Below are positions 45,596 to 54,814 of a stretch of 64,000 nt of DNA, piece after piece. A model generated the notes under the pieces. That model did no database searches. It saw only the letters and a program-made list of their open reading frames with translations, and was not told the DNA's origin. Location of the stretch: the NCBI RefSeq assembly GCF_002890895.1, contig NZ_POUL01000005.1:124001-188000 (forward strand), read 5' to 3'. This stretch comes from Stutzerimonas stutzeri (GTDB lineage Bacteria; Pseudomonadota; Gammaproteobacteria; Pseudomonadales; Pseudomonadaceae). The stretch's first letter is position 1; each line of letters begins with the position of its first letter. The translations under genes and the position numbers were made by a program.

Positions 45596-47653
45596 CTAGG
45601 ACGGCTCGCTCTTGGGCAGATCGGGATCGCCTGTGAGCATCTCGTCATGCTCGCCCATTTTCCACGGCAGGCTGCCGGGCGAGATGTGCAGGAAGTGCAG
45701 GTACTTCTCGAACTGGTCGAGGATGTCGCTGATGATGTCGGCCTGGTCATAGCCATAGATGTCGTAGTGCTGTCCGCCGCGGCGTAGGAAGACCTCGGCC
45801 CGGAAGTACTGCTCGTCGGTGTCCGGCCCCTCGGACAGGGCGAACGCTGGCATGGCATACCCGACAGCGCGGATCTCATAGACGAAATCCACCTGGTCCT
45901 CTTTGATTACTTCCAGATAGACCCGCGAATTGGCCTCGTCCGAGTGCACTTCGGCCGTCCACTCCTGGCCGCCAAGCTCGCGCTGCACTCGACGCATGGC
46001 CTTGAGTACGGTGCTGCCCATGAACGCATCGACCTGCTCGCGATCAGGAAAACTGACCAGGCCGGCCAGCCGCTTCTTCCACAGGCCGGGCCCGGCATTG
46101 CTGGCCAGTCGGCTGCTCTGCATATGGTTCTGCAGACTGGTTTCATGGTGCCCTTCGATCACCAGCGCGCGCCACATGCCCAGCGCGGCAATCATCATGA
46201 TGATGGCGAAGGGTAGGGCACTGGCAATGGTCATGGTTTGCAGCGCGCTAAGCCCGCCCGCCAGCAACAGCGCGGAGGCGACTACGCCCTCGATGCTGGC
46301 CCAGAAGACCCGCTGCCAAACGGGCGTATGAATTGCGCCACCGGCTGCCAGGGAGTCGATTACCAGCGAGCCGGAGTCGGAGGAGGTTACAAAGAAGGTT
46401 ATGATCAGCACCACCGCCAGAAAGGAGGCGATGGAGGTCATCGGCAGCAGCTCGAACAGTTTGAACAGGGCGATGGCGTTGTCCGCCTGCACGTCGGATA
46501 TCAGCGAGGTGTAACCCTCGACCATGATCAAGTGCAGCGCGGTATCACCGAATACCGAGAACCAGAGAAAGGTGAAGATGGTCGGCACGAACATCACGCC
46601 GAAGACGAACTGGCGAATGGTCCGGCCGCGACTGATCTTGGCGATGAAGAGGCCGACGAAGGGCGACCAGGCGATGGTCCAGCCAAAGATGAACAGCGTC
46701 CAGTTGCCGATCCAGTCGCTGCGGCTGTAGGCCTGAAGGTTAAAGGTCCGTTCGATGATGTTGTTCAGGTAGCTGCCGGTGTTCTGCAGGAAGGTCTCGA
46801 GGATAAAGATGCTCGGCCCGACCAGGAATACAAACACCATCAGCCCGATCGCCAGGACCATGTTCAGCAGCGACAGGTTCTTAACGCCCTTGTCCAGGCC
46901 GGCAACCACCGAGCAGATCGCCAGACCGGTGATGATCGCGATAGCGATGATCTGGACGTTGATGCTGATCGGTATCGAGGGCCAGAGGTAGTTGACGCCC
47001 GCATTGATCTGAGTGACCGACAATCCGAGTGTCGTGGCGATGCCGAACAGGGTGCCGAGAATCGCAAAGACATCCACAACATGACCGATCGGGCCGTAGA
47101 TGCGCTCGCCGATGATCGGGTAGAGCGCCGAACGCATGGACAGCGGCAAGCCGTGGCGGAACGAAAAATACGCCAGGACCAGTCCGGTCAGCCCATAAAT
47201 CGCCCAGATATGGAAGCCCCAGTGGAAGAAGGCGATCTGCATCGCCTGCTTGGCGGAATCAACCGTTTCCGCCGCGCCCGCTGGTGGCGACGCATAGTGC
47301 AATACCGGCTCGGCGACGCCGAAAAACAGCAGTGCGATGCCGTATCCAGCTGAAAACAGCATCGCAAACCAGGCCGGAAAGCTGTACTGCGGCTCGGCGT
47401 GGTCGGGGCCCAGCTTGATGCTGCCCCAGGGCGTCATGGCGATGCCGACGATGAACACCAGAAAAAACGCCACCGACAGCATGTAGAACCAGCCGAAATT
47501 GGTGGTGATGAAGGCCAGCGTAGAGCTGAACACCTCGCCGGCCAGATCCGGGTTGCTCATCGTGCCTATGACGAGAAGGAGCGTGACGACCACGGCGGGG
47601 ATGAAGACGGGGAAAAGGATGATGGCCTTGGGTAGCTTTTTGTTTGCTTCCAT
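45596..47653 (-). CDS. betT: BCCT-family choline/betaine-type transporter
   Basis: A 685-residue BCCT transporter. It has 12 predicted helices in the first 500 or so residues and a long cytoplasmic C-terminal domain (about 170 residues, QEWTAEVHSDEANSRVYLEV), which in BetT of Pseudomonas is involved in osmosensing. The family core FHWGFHIWAIYGLTGLVLAY is near residue 150, and the aromatic-rich region FGWTIAWSPFVGLFIAKISRG near 325 is the BCCT signature. It likely imports choline with H+ or Na+. The ATG at 47653 is chosen over a GTG at 47683, which has no ribosome site. Confidence 0.9.
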   Translation of the reverse strand: MEANKKLPKAIILFPVFIPAVVVTLLLVIGTMSNPDLAGEVFSSTLAFITTNFGWFYMLSVAFFLVFIVGIAMTPWGSIKLGPDHAEPQYSFPAWFAMLFSAGYGIALLFFGVAEPVLHYASPPAGAAETVDSAKQAMQIAFFHWGFHIWAIYGLTGLVLAYFSFRHGLPLSMRSALYPIIGERIYGPIGHVVDVFAILGTLFGIATTLGLSVTQINAGVNYLWPSIPISINVQIIAIAIITGLAICSVVAGLDKGVKNLSLLNMVLAIGLMVFVFLVGPSIFILETFLQNTGSYLNNIIERTFNLQAYSRSDWIGNWTLFIFGWTIAWSPFVGLFIAKISRGRTIRQFVFGVMFVPTIFTFLWFSVFGDTALHLIMVEGYTSLISDVQADNAIALFKLFELLPMTSIASFLAVVLIITFFVTSSDSGSLVIDSLAAGGAIHTPVWQRVFWASIEGVVASALLLAGGLSALQTMTIASALPFAIIMMIAALGMWRALVIEGHHETSLQNHMQSSRLASNAGPGLWKKRLAGLVSFPDREQVDAFMGSTVLKAMRRVQRELGGQEWTAEVHSDEANSRVYLEVIKEDQVDFVYEIRAVGYAMPAFALSEGPDTDEQYFRAEVFLRRGGQHYDIYGYDQADIISDILDQFEKYLHFLHISPGSLPWKMGEHDEMLTGDPDLPKSEPS

Positions 47654-47963
47654 GTGTTTTCTGGCCTCTGGCTGGCTGGACACGGGGGGACGGAAACGCG
47701 CAGGGACGCCTCGAAGCGAAACCGATATCAGAAGGGTAGACGGTGTTTGGCCAGGGAATACTCACCAGAAATTGTTGTTGCGGAGCGTTTAAGGCTCAAG
47801 GAAGTCGCCAGCCCTCTGCCGGATGGACGAGCTTTCCCGAGCCCAGGTAGAGCTTTCGCCGCTGCACTGTCGTGTTGCGGTGCGCCAGGCCTGCTGGCGG
47901 GCGCGCAGGAGAGCGTCCACAGATCTGGTTCGCCTCGTTGGCCTCCAGCTCCCCCCGGCTGTG

Positions 47964-48920
47964 CTAGACGGCCATGCTCTTGATGCGCGATTGCCTGCTA
48001 TAAAACGCCTGAATAGCCCACACAACGCCTATGAACAGCATCCCCGTGCCAAGCGCTTCGGCAGTAGACGGCCAGCGTTGCGAAATGAGCAGACCCAGTG
48101 CCGTCGCGTAAAGGGTTTCACTGGCGATCAACTGACCGCTGAGCGCGAGGGGTAGCCTGCGAGTTGCAACTGACCATGCCCACGCCGCAGCCAGTGTGGC
48201 GCCGAGGCCTTGCACCATTCCACTGATTATCAGCGCCTGAGTTCCGGCCACTTCGCCTGGCTGTATAGCGAAGTTGGACAGCTCCAAGTAGAGCCCAACC
48301 GGGATAAAGACCAGCATTTCAACGGCGCAACTGATAATCAGCATGGCCGACCACAGCATCGGTGACATCTTTGGGCGTTTGGCCAAAGCGCTTTCATTGA
48401 ACAGGCCGAACCCCGTCCAAAAGGCAATAGCGACCAGTGATGCAAGCAGCCCAAACAGTATTGAGCCTGTTGGGCGGTCCACCATCGCCCCGCTTGCGTT
48501 GAACACGCTGTAGTTGACCACCCCTATCCCAAGGGCTGCCATCACCAGCGGGCCGGCAATTGCGCGCCAGGGGATGCTGGAGCTTCGCAAGTTAGCAGTG
48601 ATGGCGAGCACTATCGGGACGGAGCCCATCATGACCGGAGGAATCACCGGACCTGCAGCCAATACCGCCGTGGTGATCAGAAAGAAGAAGCCGATATAGC
48701 CCAGGAACCCCAGCAGCGCGGCCCATGCCCAGTCGTTCAGCCGCAACTGTCGAACTTCACGACGGTAGATGAACAGCACTATCGCGCTGCCCACGCCGGC
48801 AAAGGCGTAGCTCACCACGGCCAGATCGAAAACGCTGTAATCGCCAACCAGTTGCGGAAAGATAAAGAGCAGTGACCAGGAAAAGGTCGCAGCTATTGCT
48901 GCCAGCAGGCCGAGTGTCAT
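47964..48920 (-). CDS. EamA/DMT-family transporter
   Basis: A 318-residue membrane protein with about 10 helices in two similar halves, as in the EamA (drug/metabolite) family. Its first helix is GLLAAIAATFSWSLLFIF. Its start overlaps the stop of the TetR gene by four bases, so the two are translated together, and the TetR is the likely regulator. It is probably an exporter of a small compound; the substrate is unknown. Confidence 0.85.
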   Translation of the reverse strand: MTLGLLAAIAATFSWSLLFIFPQLVGDYSVFDLAVVSYAFAGVGSAIVLFIYRREVRQLRLNDWAWAALLGFLGYIGFFFLITTAVLAAGPVIPPVMMGSVPIVLAITANLRSSSIPWRAIAGPLVMAALGIGVVNYSVFNASGAMVDRPTGSILFGLLASLVAIAFWTGFGLFNESALAKRPKMSPMLWSAMLIISCAVEMLVFIPVGLYLELSNFAIQPGEVAGTQALIISGMVQGLGATLAAAWAWSVATRRLPLALSGQLIASETLYATALGLLISQRWPSTAEALGTGMLFIGVVWAIQAFYSRQSRIKSMAV

Positions 48921-49489
48921 GCGCTCTTCTCCCGTGATTCCTGTTGCTGGATCCAGCTCTGAGCCATCCTTCGAGCTGTATCGAATACCGGCGTGTCCTG
49001 GCTCATCGAACCGCTGACAAAACTGCCCTCCAGCAAGATAAACAGGCCTTCAGCCGCTATATCAGGGTCCCGTACACCGGCGCTCGCGGCCAACGCCGAG
49101 AGATTCTCGCGAATCCCCTGTTTATGCCGACTGACTGCCAGGCGCACAGGATGGTCCGGCTGCGGGAACTCAGCCGCACTGTTGACAAACAAGCACCCGC
49201 GCCCGCTGTCTCGCAGAAGAAAGCGCTCATAGAGGTCGAAAAAAGCAAGCATGCTGCTGACCGGATCGGGCTGCTTCGCCAAGGTGCGCGCTACCTCTTC
49301 ACGCCAGCGCCGGTCGCGCTCATCAAGACAGGCCACTATCAAGGAATCTTTGGATGGGAAGTGGCTGTAGAGCGTCATCTTGGTAACGCCGGCCAAAGAG
49401 GCAATGGCCGTTACCCCAGTGATATGCACACCGTGCGATAGGAACAGTCTCAGCGCCGAATCAATCAAGCGCGTTCTGGTTTTGTCCAT
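48917..49489 (-). CDS. TetR/AcrR-family regulator
   Basis: A 190-residue TetR protein: N-terminal helix-turn-helix (GVTAIASLAGVTKMTLYSHF, residues about 24-43), then an all-helical ligand domain. It starts MDKTRTRLIDSALRLFLSHG at 49489. Coupled to the EamA transporter by a four-base overlap, it probably represses its own operon and is released by a compound that the transporter exports. A possible operator lies about 35 bases upstream (49523-49539). Confidence 0.88.
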   Translation of the reverse strand: MDKTRTRLIDSALRLFLSHGVHITGVTAIASLAGVTKMTLYSHFPSKDSLIVACLDERDRRWREEVARTLAKQPDPVSSMLAFFDLYERFLLRDSGRGCLFVNSAAEFPQPDHPVRLAVSRHKQGIRENLSALAASAGVRDPDIAAEGLFILLEGSFVSGSMSQDTPVFDTARRMAQSWIQQQESREKSA

Positions 49490-49522
49490 GGTGCAGGTCT
49501 CAGCGTGGTGACAGCTGAAACT

Positions 49523-49539
49523 ATACTGACCGGTAAGGT
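49523..49539. promoter_or_regulatory. Possible TetR operator
   Basis: ATACTGACCGGTAAGGT is centred on the palindrome ACCGGT and resembles half-conserved TetR-family operators of the ATAC-tgACCGGT-type. It lies just upstream of the TetR gene. This is a shape match only. Confidence 0.3.
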
Positions 49540-49776
49540 TGAGGTTTGCCCAAATACGACCTGGGTTCTGGCTGTTACGACAAGGACAAGAAGCGGTGAC
49601 CAGGCGGCAGTGGAGAGCCTCACCCATCTGGGTCTGGTCATTGGCCATGAGACGGCGAGCAATACCGTGCTGGGCCGCTCACGCGGCGCGAAAGTCAGCC
49701 TTCTCTGTTGAGCGCTGCTGCGCCTTGGTGCGTGGGGGTGAGCCGGCGGTCAGGGGCTCGGTCCGGTCGGAGCGGT

Positions 49777-50112
49777 TTAGGGGGTATTTCTGGCCAAGGA
49801 AAAGCCCCTTAGCAACAGGCGCAGCCAGTCGGGCTTCCAGCTCAACGTCAATGACAGCGTGAAGGCGGAGGCGCTGAGCAGCAGCGCCCAGAGCACCGCT
49901 CCGAAACCGCTGCCCTGTATCTTCAGCAGAATCACCAGCGCAGCGGTAAGGCACGTTACCGCAACGAACAATCGAGCAAACTGACCCGCAGGCGAGGCTG
50001 CATGGGCCAGCGGATCGACAGCCTTGCGATGCGGCGCCTGGGAGAGTGCCAACAGGGCGAAGGCGAAATAGCACAGCGCGAATGCCAACATCGAGGCGAG
50101 CAGTTCAGGCAT
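49777..50112 (-). CDS. DUF3325-type small membrane protein
   Basis: A 111-residue protein with about three hydrophobic segments (LLASMLAFALCYFAFALLAL, FVAVTCLTAALVILLKIQG, VLWALLLSASAFTLSLTLSW). DUF3325 proteins stand next to PepSY and DUF3649 genes in siderophore-iron operons, as here. It probably works with the PepSY membrane protein in siderophore-iron reduction or release; the exact function is unknown. It overlaps the PepSY stop by 8 bases. Confidence 0.8.
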   Translation of the reverse strand: MPELLASMLAFALCYFAFALLALSQAPHRKAVDPLAHAASPAGQFARLFVAVTCLTAALVILLKIQGSGFGAVLWALLLSASAFTLSLTLSWKPDWLRLLLRGFSLARNTP

Positions 50113-51682
50113 GAGGCGGCTCGATCCGTGAAGGGCGCGAGGCGGGTGGTGCGCTGATCTGGGCCCTTCGAATTCGTCGCGACGCCAGCAGGCAGAGCCC
50201 AGCGAGTACCAGCAGCATCATGTCCATGCCTGCAACGGCGGCAGATCCGGAAAACAGGCTGAGCGGCAGTAGAAAAGCGGTGGTGAGTGCATTAAGCGCC
50301 ACCGCTGTAACAGCCAGTACGGCAGCACATTGCAATTGCTGGCGCCACGCCTGCGCCGGGTAACACGCAGCGTGGGCCAGTGCCAGAAGCCAGCTCAAAC
50401 AGAACGCCCAAATCTCCAGCTCTGCGCGACTTTGGCCAAACCATTCACTGCCAGCGGGCAGCAGCCGGTTTGTGACGAAGAAGGTCAGCGTTGCGATCAT
50501 CAGTCCTGGGCCGGCCGTCACGCTGACAGCGTCGACCACCCGAGTGCCGATGCGTCCCTGACGTTCATGCCTGGCGCGCCGCGAGCCGGACCAGAACAGC
50601 AGGCCGGTGCCGATCAGCACACAGCCACTCATGCCACCGATGAAATAGAGCCAGCGCAGCGTCCAATGCTCGAACTGGATGAAATGCAGGCCGGTCAGAA
50701 AGCGCTGCACGCCAGCAACGGGGGCCGCCGAGTGCTGGTGCAGCAGCTCACCCGTGGTGCCGTCAAACGTCAGCCGATCGACATTCATCGTCACCTCGTT
50801 GGCATGGGAGCGGCGAAACTCGACATAGGCGTTACGGTCGCCTGGATGCCAGACCCGCACGAAGTAAGCTTGGCCAGGCGTGCCGCTCCTTTCCCAAACT
50901 TCTTTTGCGCTCGTCAGCATTCTGTCCAGCGACGCGATCTCTGCGGTCAGTCCGGATGCCGGGCGTGAGTAATTACCCAGTGCCTCCAGCTGGAGCTGCG
51001 CCCGGCCTTGTGGATAGAGGGTCTGGGTGATTCCGGGGAAATAGATCGAATAGAAAATGATCAGCCCCGACAGGCTGATGCCGAAGTGAAACGGCAAGAC
51101 CAGCACACCGGTCAGGTTGTGCAGATCTAGCAGTTTGCGCTGCAGTCGCTTGTGCGGTCGAAACGTGAAGAATTCGGCGATCAGCTTCCGATGCGCGACG
51201 ATGCCGGACGTCAGTAGCACCAGCATGCCCATTCCGGCCGCGCCAACCAGCCAGTAGCCGATGCTGCGCCAGCCCAAGTGCAGGCTGAAGTGGAAGGGAA
51301 ACAGGAACCGGGTGCCGGCCCAGCTGCCCTGGTCGGCCAACAGTTCACCGGTACGCGGATCGATATGACGGCGCACGGCATCTTGTTGTGGGCGCCGGTA
51401 GTCAAGCTGAAGCGTCGGCACGCGCGGTGTCGGCAGGCTGATGCTCCAGACAGGAGCGTCCTGCGCCAGTTGGCGCGCATGAGGGACGACGAGCTGGTCA
51501 AGCGAGAACTCCACGGGAGGCGGCGGAAGGCGCGTGTCGGGTTGCATCCAGCGGTCGATTTCCCGATCGAAGACTGAAAGCGAGCCGGTCCAGAAGATTG
51601 CCAGAAGCAAGCCGCCAAATAGCACGCCCGCCCAGGTGTGGAGCCATGACATCGACTGCCGAAAGCCGCTACCAGGCGCCAT
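50105..51682 (-). CDS. PepSY-associated membrane protein (iron-reductase-like)
   Basis: A 525-residue inner-membrane protein with PepSY-associated helices. It begins SMSWLHTWAGVLFGGLLLAIFWTGS, has a large periplasmic part, and later helices such as WLYFIGGMSGCVLIGTGLLFWSG. His residues in several helices (SLHLGWRS, LHNLTGVLVLPFHF, FEHWTLRWL) could bind heme, as in siderophore reductases FoxB/FegB. Its start follows the DUF3649 stop directly (TGAATG). It may reduce ferric siderophores in the periplasm. Confidence 0.85.
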   Translation of the reverse strand: MAPGSGFRQSMSWLHTWAGVLFGGLLLAIFWTGSLSVFDREIDRWMQPDTRLPPPPVEFSLDQLVVPHARQLAQDAPVWSISLPTPRVPTLQLDYRRPQQDAVRRHIDPRTGELLADQGSWAGTRFLFPFHFSLHLGWRSIGYWLVGAAGMGMLVLLTSGIVAHRKLIAEFFTFRPHKRLQRKLLDLHNLTGVLVLPFHFGISLSGLIIFYSIYFPGITQTLYPQGRAQLQLEALGNYSRPASGLTAEIASLDRMLTSAKEVWERSGTPGQAYFVRVWHPGDRNAYVEFRRSHANEVTMNVDRLTFDGTTGELLHQHSAAPVAGVQRFLTGLHFIQFEHWTLRWLYFIGGMSGCVLIGTGLLFWSGSRRARHERQGRIGTRVVDAVSVTAGPGLMIATLTFFVTNRLLPAGSEWFGQSRAELEIWAFCLSWLLALAHAACYPAQAWRQQLQCAAVLAVTAVALNALTTAFLLPLSLFSGSAAVAGMDMMLLVLAGLCLLASRRIRRAQISAPPASRPSRIEPPHA

Positions 51683-52024
51683 TCAGTCTGTCCCCAGCAG
51701 GGGAGCTAGCCATTGGCTTAGTGCCCCTCCGATCAGGATGCCTGTCAGCAGCAGCGCCCAGACCCGCCAGAGTCTGGGCTCGCTGAAACTCCAGATGAGC
51801 AACACGAGATAGAGAATAAAGCCCAGCATTGCAGCCAGGATTACCGCTTCGCTGCGCGCGATGCTGCCAAACAGGACCAGCAGTTGCGCGCTTGCCGAGG
51901 CTAGCGCGACCGTGCAGGCATAGCCGCCACCGATGGCCGCGACAACGCGCAGCGCCAGGCTGGCGCGGCGTGACCATCGATGGCTTGGAACTTGCCTGTC
52001 AGGCTTTGTCGCGGCTGCGGCCAT
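51683..52024 (-). CDS. DUF3649-type small membrane protein
   Basis: A 113-residue protein with three hydrophobic segments (LALRVVAAIGGGYACTVALA, AVILAAMLGFILYLVLLIWS, VWALLLTGILIGGAL). DUF3649 proteins are regular members of TonB-receptor/PepSY iron operons and are sometimes labelled iron transporters. It lies four bases after the receptor stop and abuts the PepSY start. Confidence 0.8.
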   Translation of the reverse strand: MAAAATKPDRQVPSHRWSRRASLALRVVAAIGGGYACTVALASASAQLLVLFGSIARSEAVILAAMLGFILYLVLLIWSFSEPRLWRVWALLLTGILIGGALSQWLAPLLGTD

Positions 52025-52028
52025 GGCC

Positions 52029-54158
52029 TCAGAAACTGACCTGATAACCGAGGGTGAACGTGCGTCCGCGGCCGTTGAACACTCGCCCGTTGCGGGTCAG
52101 GTCCGAGCCGGTATTGGCCGCCTGCGAGTAGTAGGTCAGGTAGTCCTCGTTGAACAGGTTCTCGATCCCCAGGCGGGCTTCGCCGACCGGCAGGCGATAA
52201 CCCAGCGTGGCATCGACCAGGGTGTATCCATCGAAATCCAGCCCAGGCTGATCGAAGCTTCTGCTGGCGTAGTGGTTGGCCTGCAACAGGCTGTGCAGCT
52301 TGTCGTTCCAGTTGGCCTGCCAGCCGATGCCATAGCGATCCGGCGAGATGTTCGCACCATTGAGGTCGGTATCGACCTTGCCGTCATCGTCAGTATCGGA
52401 CTGGCCGTTGACCTGTGCATACATCAGCTTCAGGCGGTGCGCCTCGGTGATCTGCCAGCCACCGGTGAACTCGATGCCATCGATTTCGGTGCGCTCGCGG
52501 CGAACCTGATAGACCCCGCCCACGCTGTCCAGCCGCGATCCGAGTTCGGCATCCGACTCGTAGTAACTGATCTCCGCATCGAACGGGCCGTGGTTCAGGC
52601 GAAAGCCGATTTCACGGTTTTCGGTAACGACCGGTTGCAAGTCTAGGAAGTTGTCCACACTGGTTCCCGGAGTGCCGATGCCCCGCAGCACGCGACCGAC
52701 ATCCGGCATGCCGAAGCCTTCCGAGTAGTTGGCGAACAGTTGCGCCCAGTCATTCATTTGCCAGACCACACCGGCGTTGTAGAGCGTTTCCTCGAAGGTC
52801 GGGTTGCCACCTTCCACATCAACATTGCCTACCGGTTTGGTCGAAGCGATGGTGCGGAAGCCGTCGACGTCGAGGTCGGCGAATTCATGACGCACCCCCG
52901 CGTGGAAGGTCAGCTGGTCGAGGGCGCGGATCTCAGCCTGAAGGAAAGGGGCATAGTTACGGAATACCGTCTCAGGAACCCACTCCCGATCAGTGAGGAT
53001 CAGCTGCTGGCTGGTAGTGTCCTGCAGCACATCAAGACCGCCGGTGAGCATCAGGCGATTGTCGAGCATGCCGTCGCGGCTGACGGTCAGCTTGCCGCCG
53101 ATCTTGTCAGACTCGTTCTGCGACTGGTCGAACAGCGTTCCCGCTGGCGCGATGCTGGGGTCCTGGAAAGTGGCGTTCGTGCCGCCACCAAAACGTGCAC
53201 GAAATCGCTGGGTATAAAGCTGCAGGCCCAGTTCGTTGCCATAGAAATCGGCATGCTTGTAGGACAGGCTGGTGGCCAGCGTTTCGTTCTGAGGAGCCTT
53301 GCCCTGCGGGTCGCCTTTGCGCGAAGTGGCGGGAATCTCAGCGTTGGCGTTACCCGGTACGTTGACGTACTCGTGTTCGCCTTCGACTTCGTAACGATTG
53401 ATCATCAAGCCGATGTTCTGATTGTCATCCAGCCAGTAGCCGAGCTTGAGCAGCAGATCGGTGCCGGTCGAATCCATCACGTCGCCCTGGGTGTCGTCGA
53501 CGCCGATCAGATCCCCATTGGCGTCGTAGAACATGCCCTGAGTCTGCCAGCTGGCGGCGGCAAGGTAGTCGAGATCGCCCTGGGTGCCTTCAACACGGTA
53601 GTCAAGTTTGTAGCCCAGTCCTTCGGACTCGTAGTCTCCGGGTGCGGTAAAGCTGACGCCCGCGTGCTGGCGCAGCGCACCGCTGGCCGGGCGGCGGGTG
53701 ACATAGTTGATGATACCGCCCGTGGCACCCAGACCGTGCTCGGCACTGGCTCCGTGGATGACTTCGATGCGTTCGACCATCGACAGGTCGATGACGTAAC
53801 CGTCGCGCTGGCTGTCACGCAGCGGTGTGGACTGTGGTACGCCGTCGATGAGAATCAGCGCCGAGCGGCCGCGGAAAGTCTCGCCTGCGCTGCTCATCTT
53901 CTGCCTGCTTGGCGAATAGGACGGGATCAGGTTGCTTAGCACAGCGCCATGATCCGAGGTAATCGCCAGTTGTTGTTCGATCTGCTCGCGGCTGATCACC
54001 GTAATTTTCTGTGGCGTCTTGCCGGCCTCGCTGCGGGCGCGTGTCGCGCTGATGGTTACCGCCTCAAGTTCAGCGGCCTTTTCGGCGAAGGCCGGGACCG
54101 ACAAGAAGGAAATCGACGCGAGCGAAATGGACAGACACAGACAGGATTTGCGGAACAC
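52029..54158 (-). CDS. TonB-dependent siderophore receptor
   Basis: A 709-residue outer-membrane receptor. The GTG at 54158 has GGGAG six bases upstream and gives a signal peptide MFRKSCLCLSISLASISFLS with cut near AFA. The plug domain is at about 40-150 (ITVISREQIEQQL, ALILIDGVPQSTPLRDS, VIHGASAEHGLGATGGIINYVT), and the rest is a 22-strand barrel ending in FTLGYQVSF with the terminal Phe. Probable ligand: a ferric siderophore of the carboxylate or hydroxamate type, not resolvable here. A Fur box lies upstream. Confidence 0.92.
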   Translation of the reverse strand: MFRKSCLCLSISLASISFLSVPAFAEKAAELEAVTISATRARSEAGKTPQKITVISREQIEQQLAITSDHGAVLSNLIPSYSPSRQKMSSAGETFRGRSALILIDGVPQSTPLRDSQRDGYVIDLSMVERIEVIHGASAEHGLGATGGIINYVTRRPASGALRQHAGVSFTAPGDYESEGLGYKLDYRVEGTQGDLDYLAAASWQTQGMFYDANGDLIGVDDTQGDVMDSTGTDLLLKLGYWLDDNQNIGLMINRYEVEGEHEYVNVPGNANAEIPATSRKGDPQGKAPQNETLATSLSYKHADFYGNELGLQLYTQRFRARFGGGTNATFQDPSIAPAGTLFDQSQNESDKIGGKLTVSRDGMLDNRLMLTGGLDVLQDTTSQQLILTDREWVPETVFRNYAPFLQAEIRALDQLTFHAGVRHEFADLDVDGFRTIASTKPVGNVDVEGGNPTFEETLYNAGVVWQMNDWAQLFANYSEGFGMPDVGRVLRGIGTPGTSVDNFLDLQPVVTENREIGFRLNHGPFDAEISYYESDAELGSRLDSVGGVYQVRRERTEIDGIEFTGGWQITEAHRLKLMYAQVNGQSDTDDDGKVDTDLNGANISPDRYGIGWQANWNDKLHSLLQANHYASRSFDQPGLDFDGYTLVDATLGYRLPVGEARLGIENLFNEDYLTYYSQAANTGSDLTRNGRVFNGRGRTFTLGYQVSF

Positions 54159-54211
54159 GAGAAGCTCCCGATATTGGTGTTGTTGGGAAATCGGGGCGGG
54201 AATGTAAACTA

Positions 54212-54231
54212 AATGAAAATAATTGGCATTA
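54212..54231. promoter_or_regulatory. Fur box upstream of the TonB receptor
   Basis: The 20-base block matches the 20-base Pseudomonas-style Fur motif I had in mind (AAATGATAATAATTATCATT) at 17 positions. It lies 54 bases upstream of the receptor start, in an AT-rich patch in an otherwise GC-rich region. It predicts iron repression of the whole receptor-DUF3649-PepSY-DUF3325 operon. Confidence 0.75.
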
Positions 54232-54526
54232 GCTTTGTCGTCATGCTGACGCCACTGGCCACCTCGCGGGTGTTATCGCCGGGAGCAAAGTGCTCTGCCT
54301 CGGGCATTCGACGGGGGAAGTCATCATTTAAGAGGCGTTGATACAAAATGTAAGCCGCACTTGGGCCGGATGCCACGCAGGTCGTCTGGACCTGAGGCGC
54401 GCCGGTTTGCGGCGGACATAGATGCCGCGCAGGGCAGGGCGATTGGCTTGATGCGCTCGGTGTTGCGGAGAGAGGCTGCTGGGCCGCAGACGAAGAGTTC
54501 GTAGCAGAAAATAAGCGGCAGAAAGC

Positions 54527-54557
54527 AAAAAGGCCCACCGCATGGGTGAGCCTTTTT
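54527..54557 (-). terminator. Original tRNA-Phe terminator, now left of the island
   Basis: AAAAAGGC and GCCTTTTT (54527-54534 with 54550-54557) pair around an inner CACC/GGTG stem. Read on the minus strand it would stop transcription entering from the right. It lies 12 bases left of the left att repeat, so before the island was inserted it would have been 12 bases after the tRNA-Phe 3' end. Confidence 0.75.
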
Positions 54558-54568
54558 GTTCGGATTAG

Positions 54569-54592
54569 TGGTGCCAGGGACGGAACCGAACC
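54569..54592. repeat. Left attachment repeat (attL)
   Basis: 24 bases that match the 3' end of tRNA-Phe (62016-62040) except for one deleted base and one A/T-C change. The shared core CCAGGGACGGAA is uninterrupted. It marks the left junction of the integrative element. Confidence 0.75.
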
Positions 54593-54641
54593 ATGCGATG
54601 AAAGTGGCGCGATATAAGGCTTTCTCTAGTGTGCGGTAAAT

Positions 54642-54654
54642 AATCTACGCACAA
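54642..54654. repeat. Integrase arm-type repeat, left end
   Basis: AATCTACGCACAA, identical to 61892-61904 next to the integrase. A second partial copy (AATCTACCC) follows. Short repeats of this sort at both ends of an integrated element fit arm-type binding sites of the tyrosine recombinase. Confidence 0.55.
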
Positions 54655-54814
54655 ATCTACCCGCTTTTTCTTTTGCTGCCCCCTGTTTTGGAGTTTCGGG
54701 TCGCTGTTGTGCCTTGGTGTTTTCTTAGCGTGCTCCGGCTCGCTATCAGCGTCGAAATCTAAACCCATCTACTTTGGAAACCGTGCCGGGGCGCTTGATA
54801 TCCGTTGATTGTTT

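Noticed and set aside
46238-47353. 371-codon plus-strand frame opposite the BCCT transporter
   Set aside because: Same shadow composition; BCCT signatures are clear on the minus strand.
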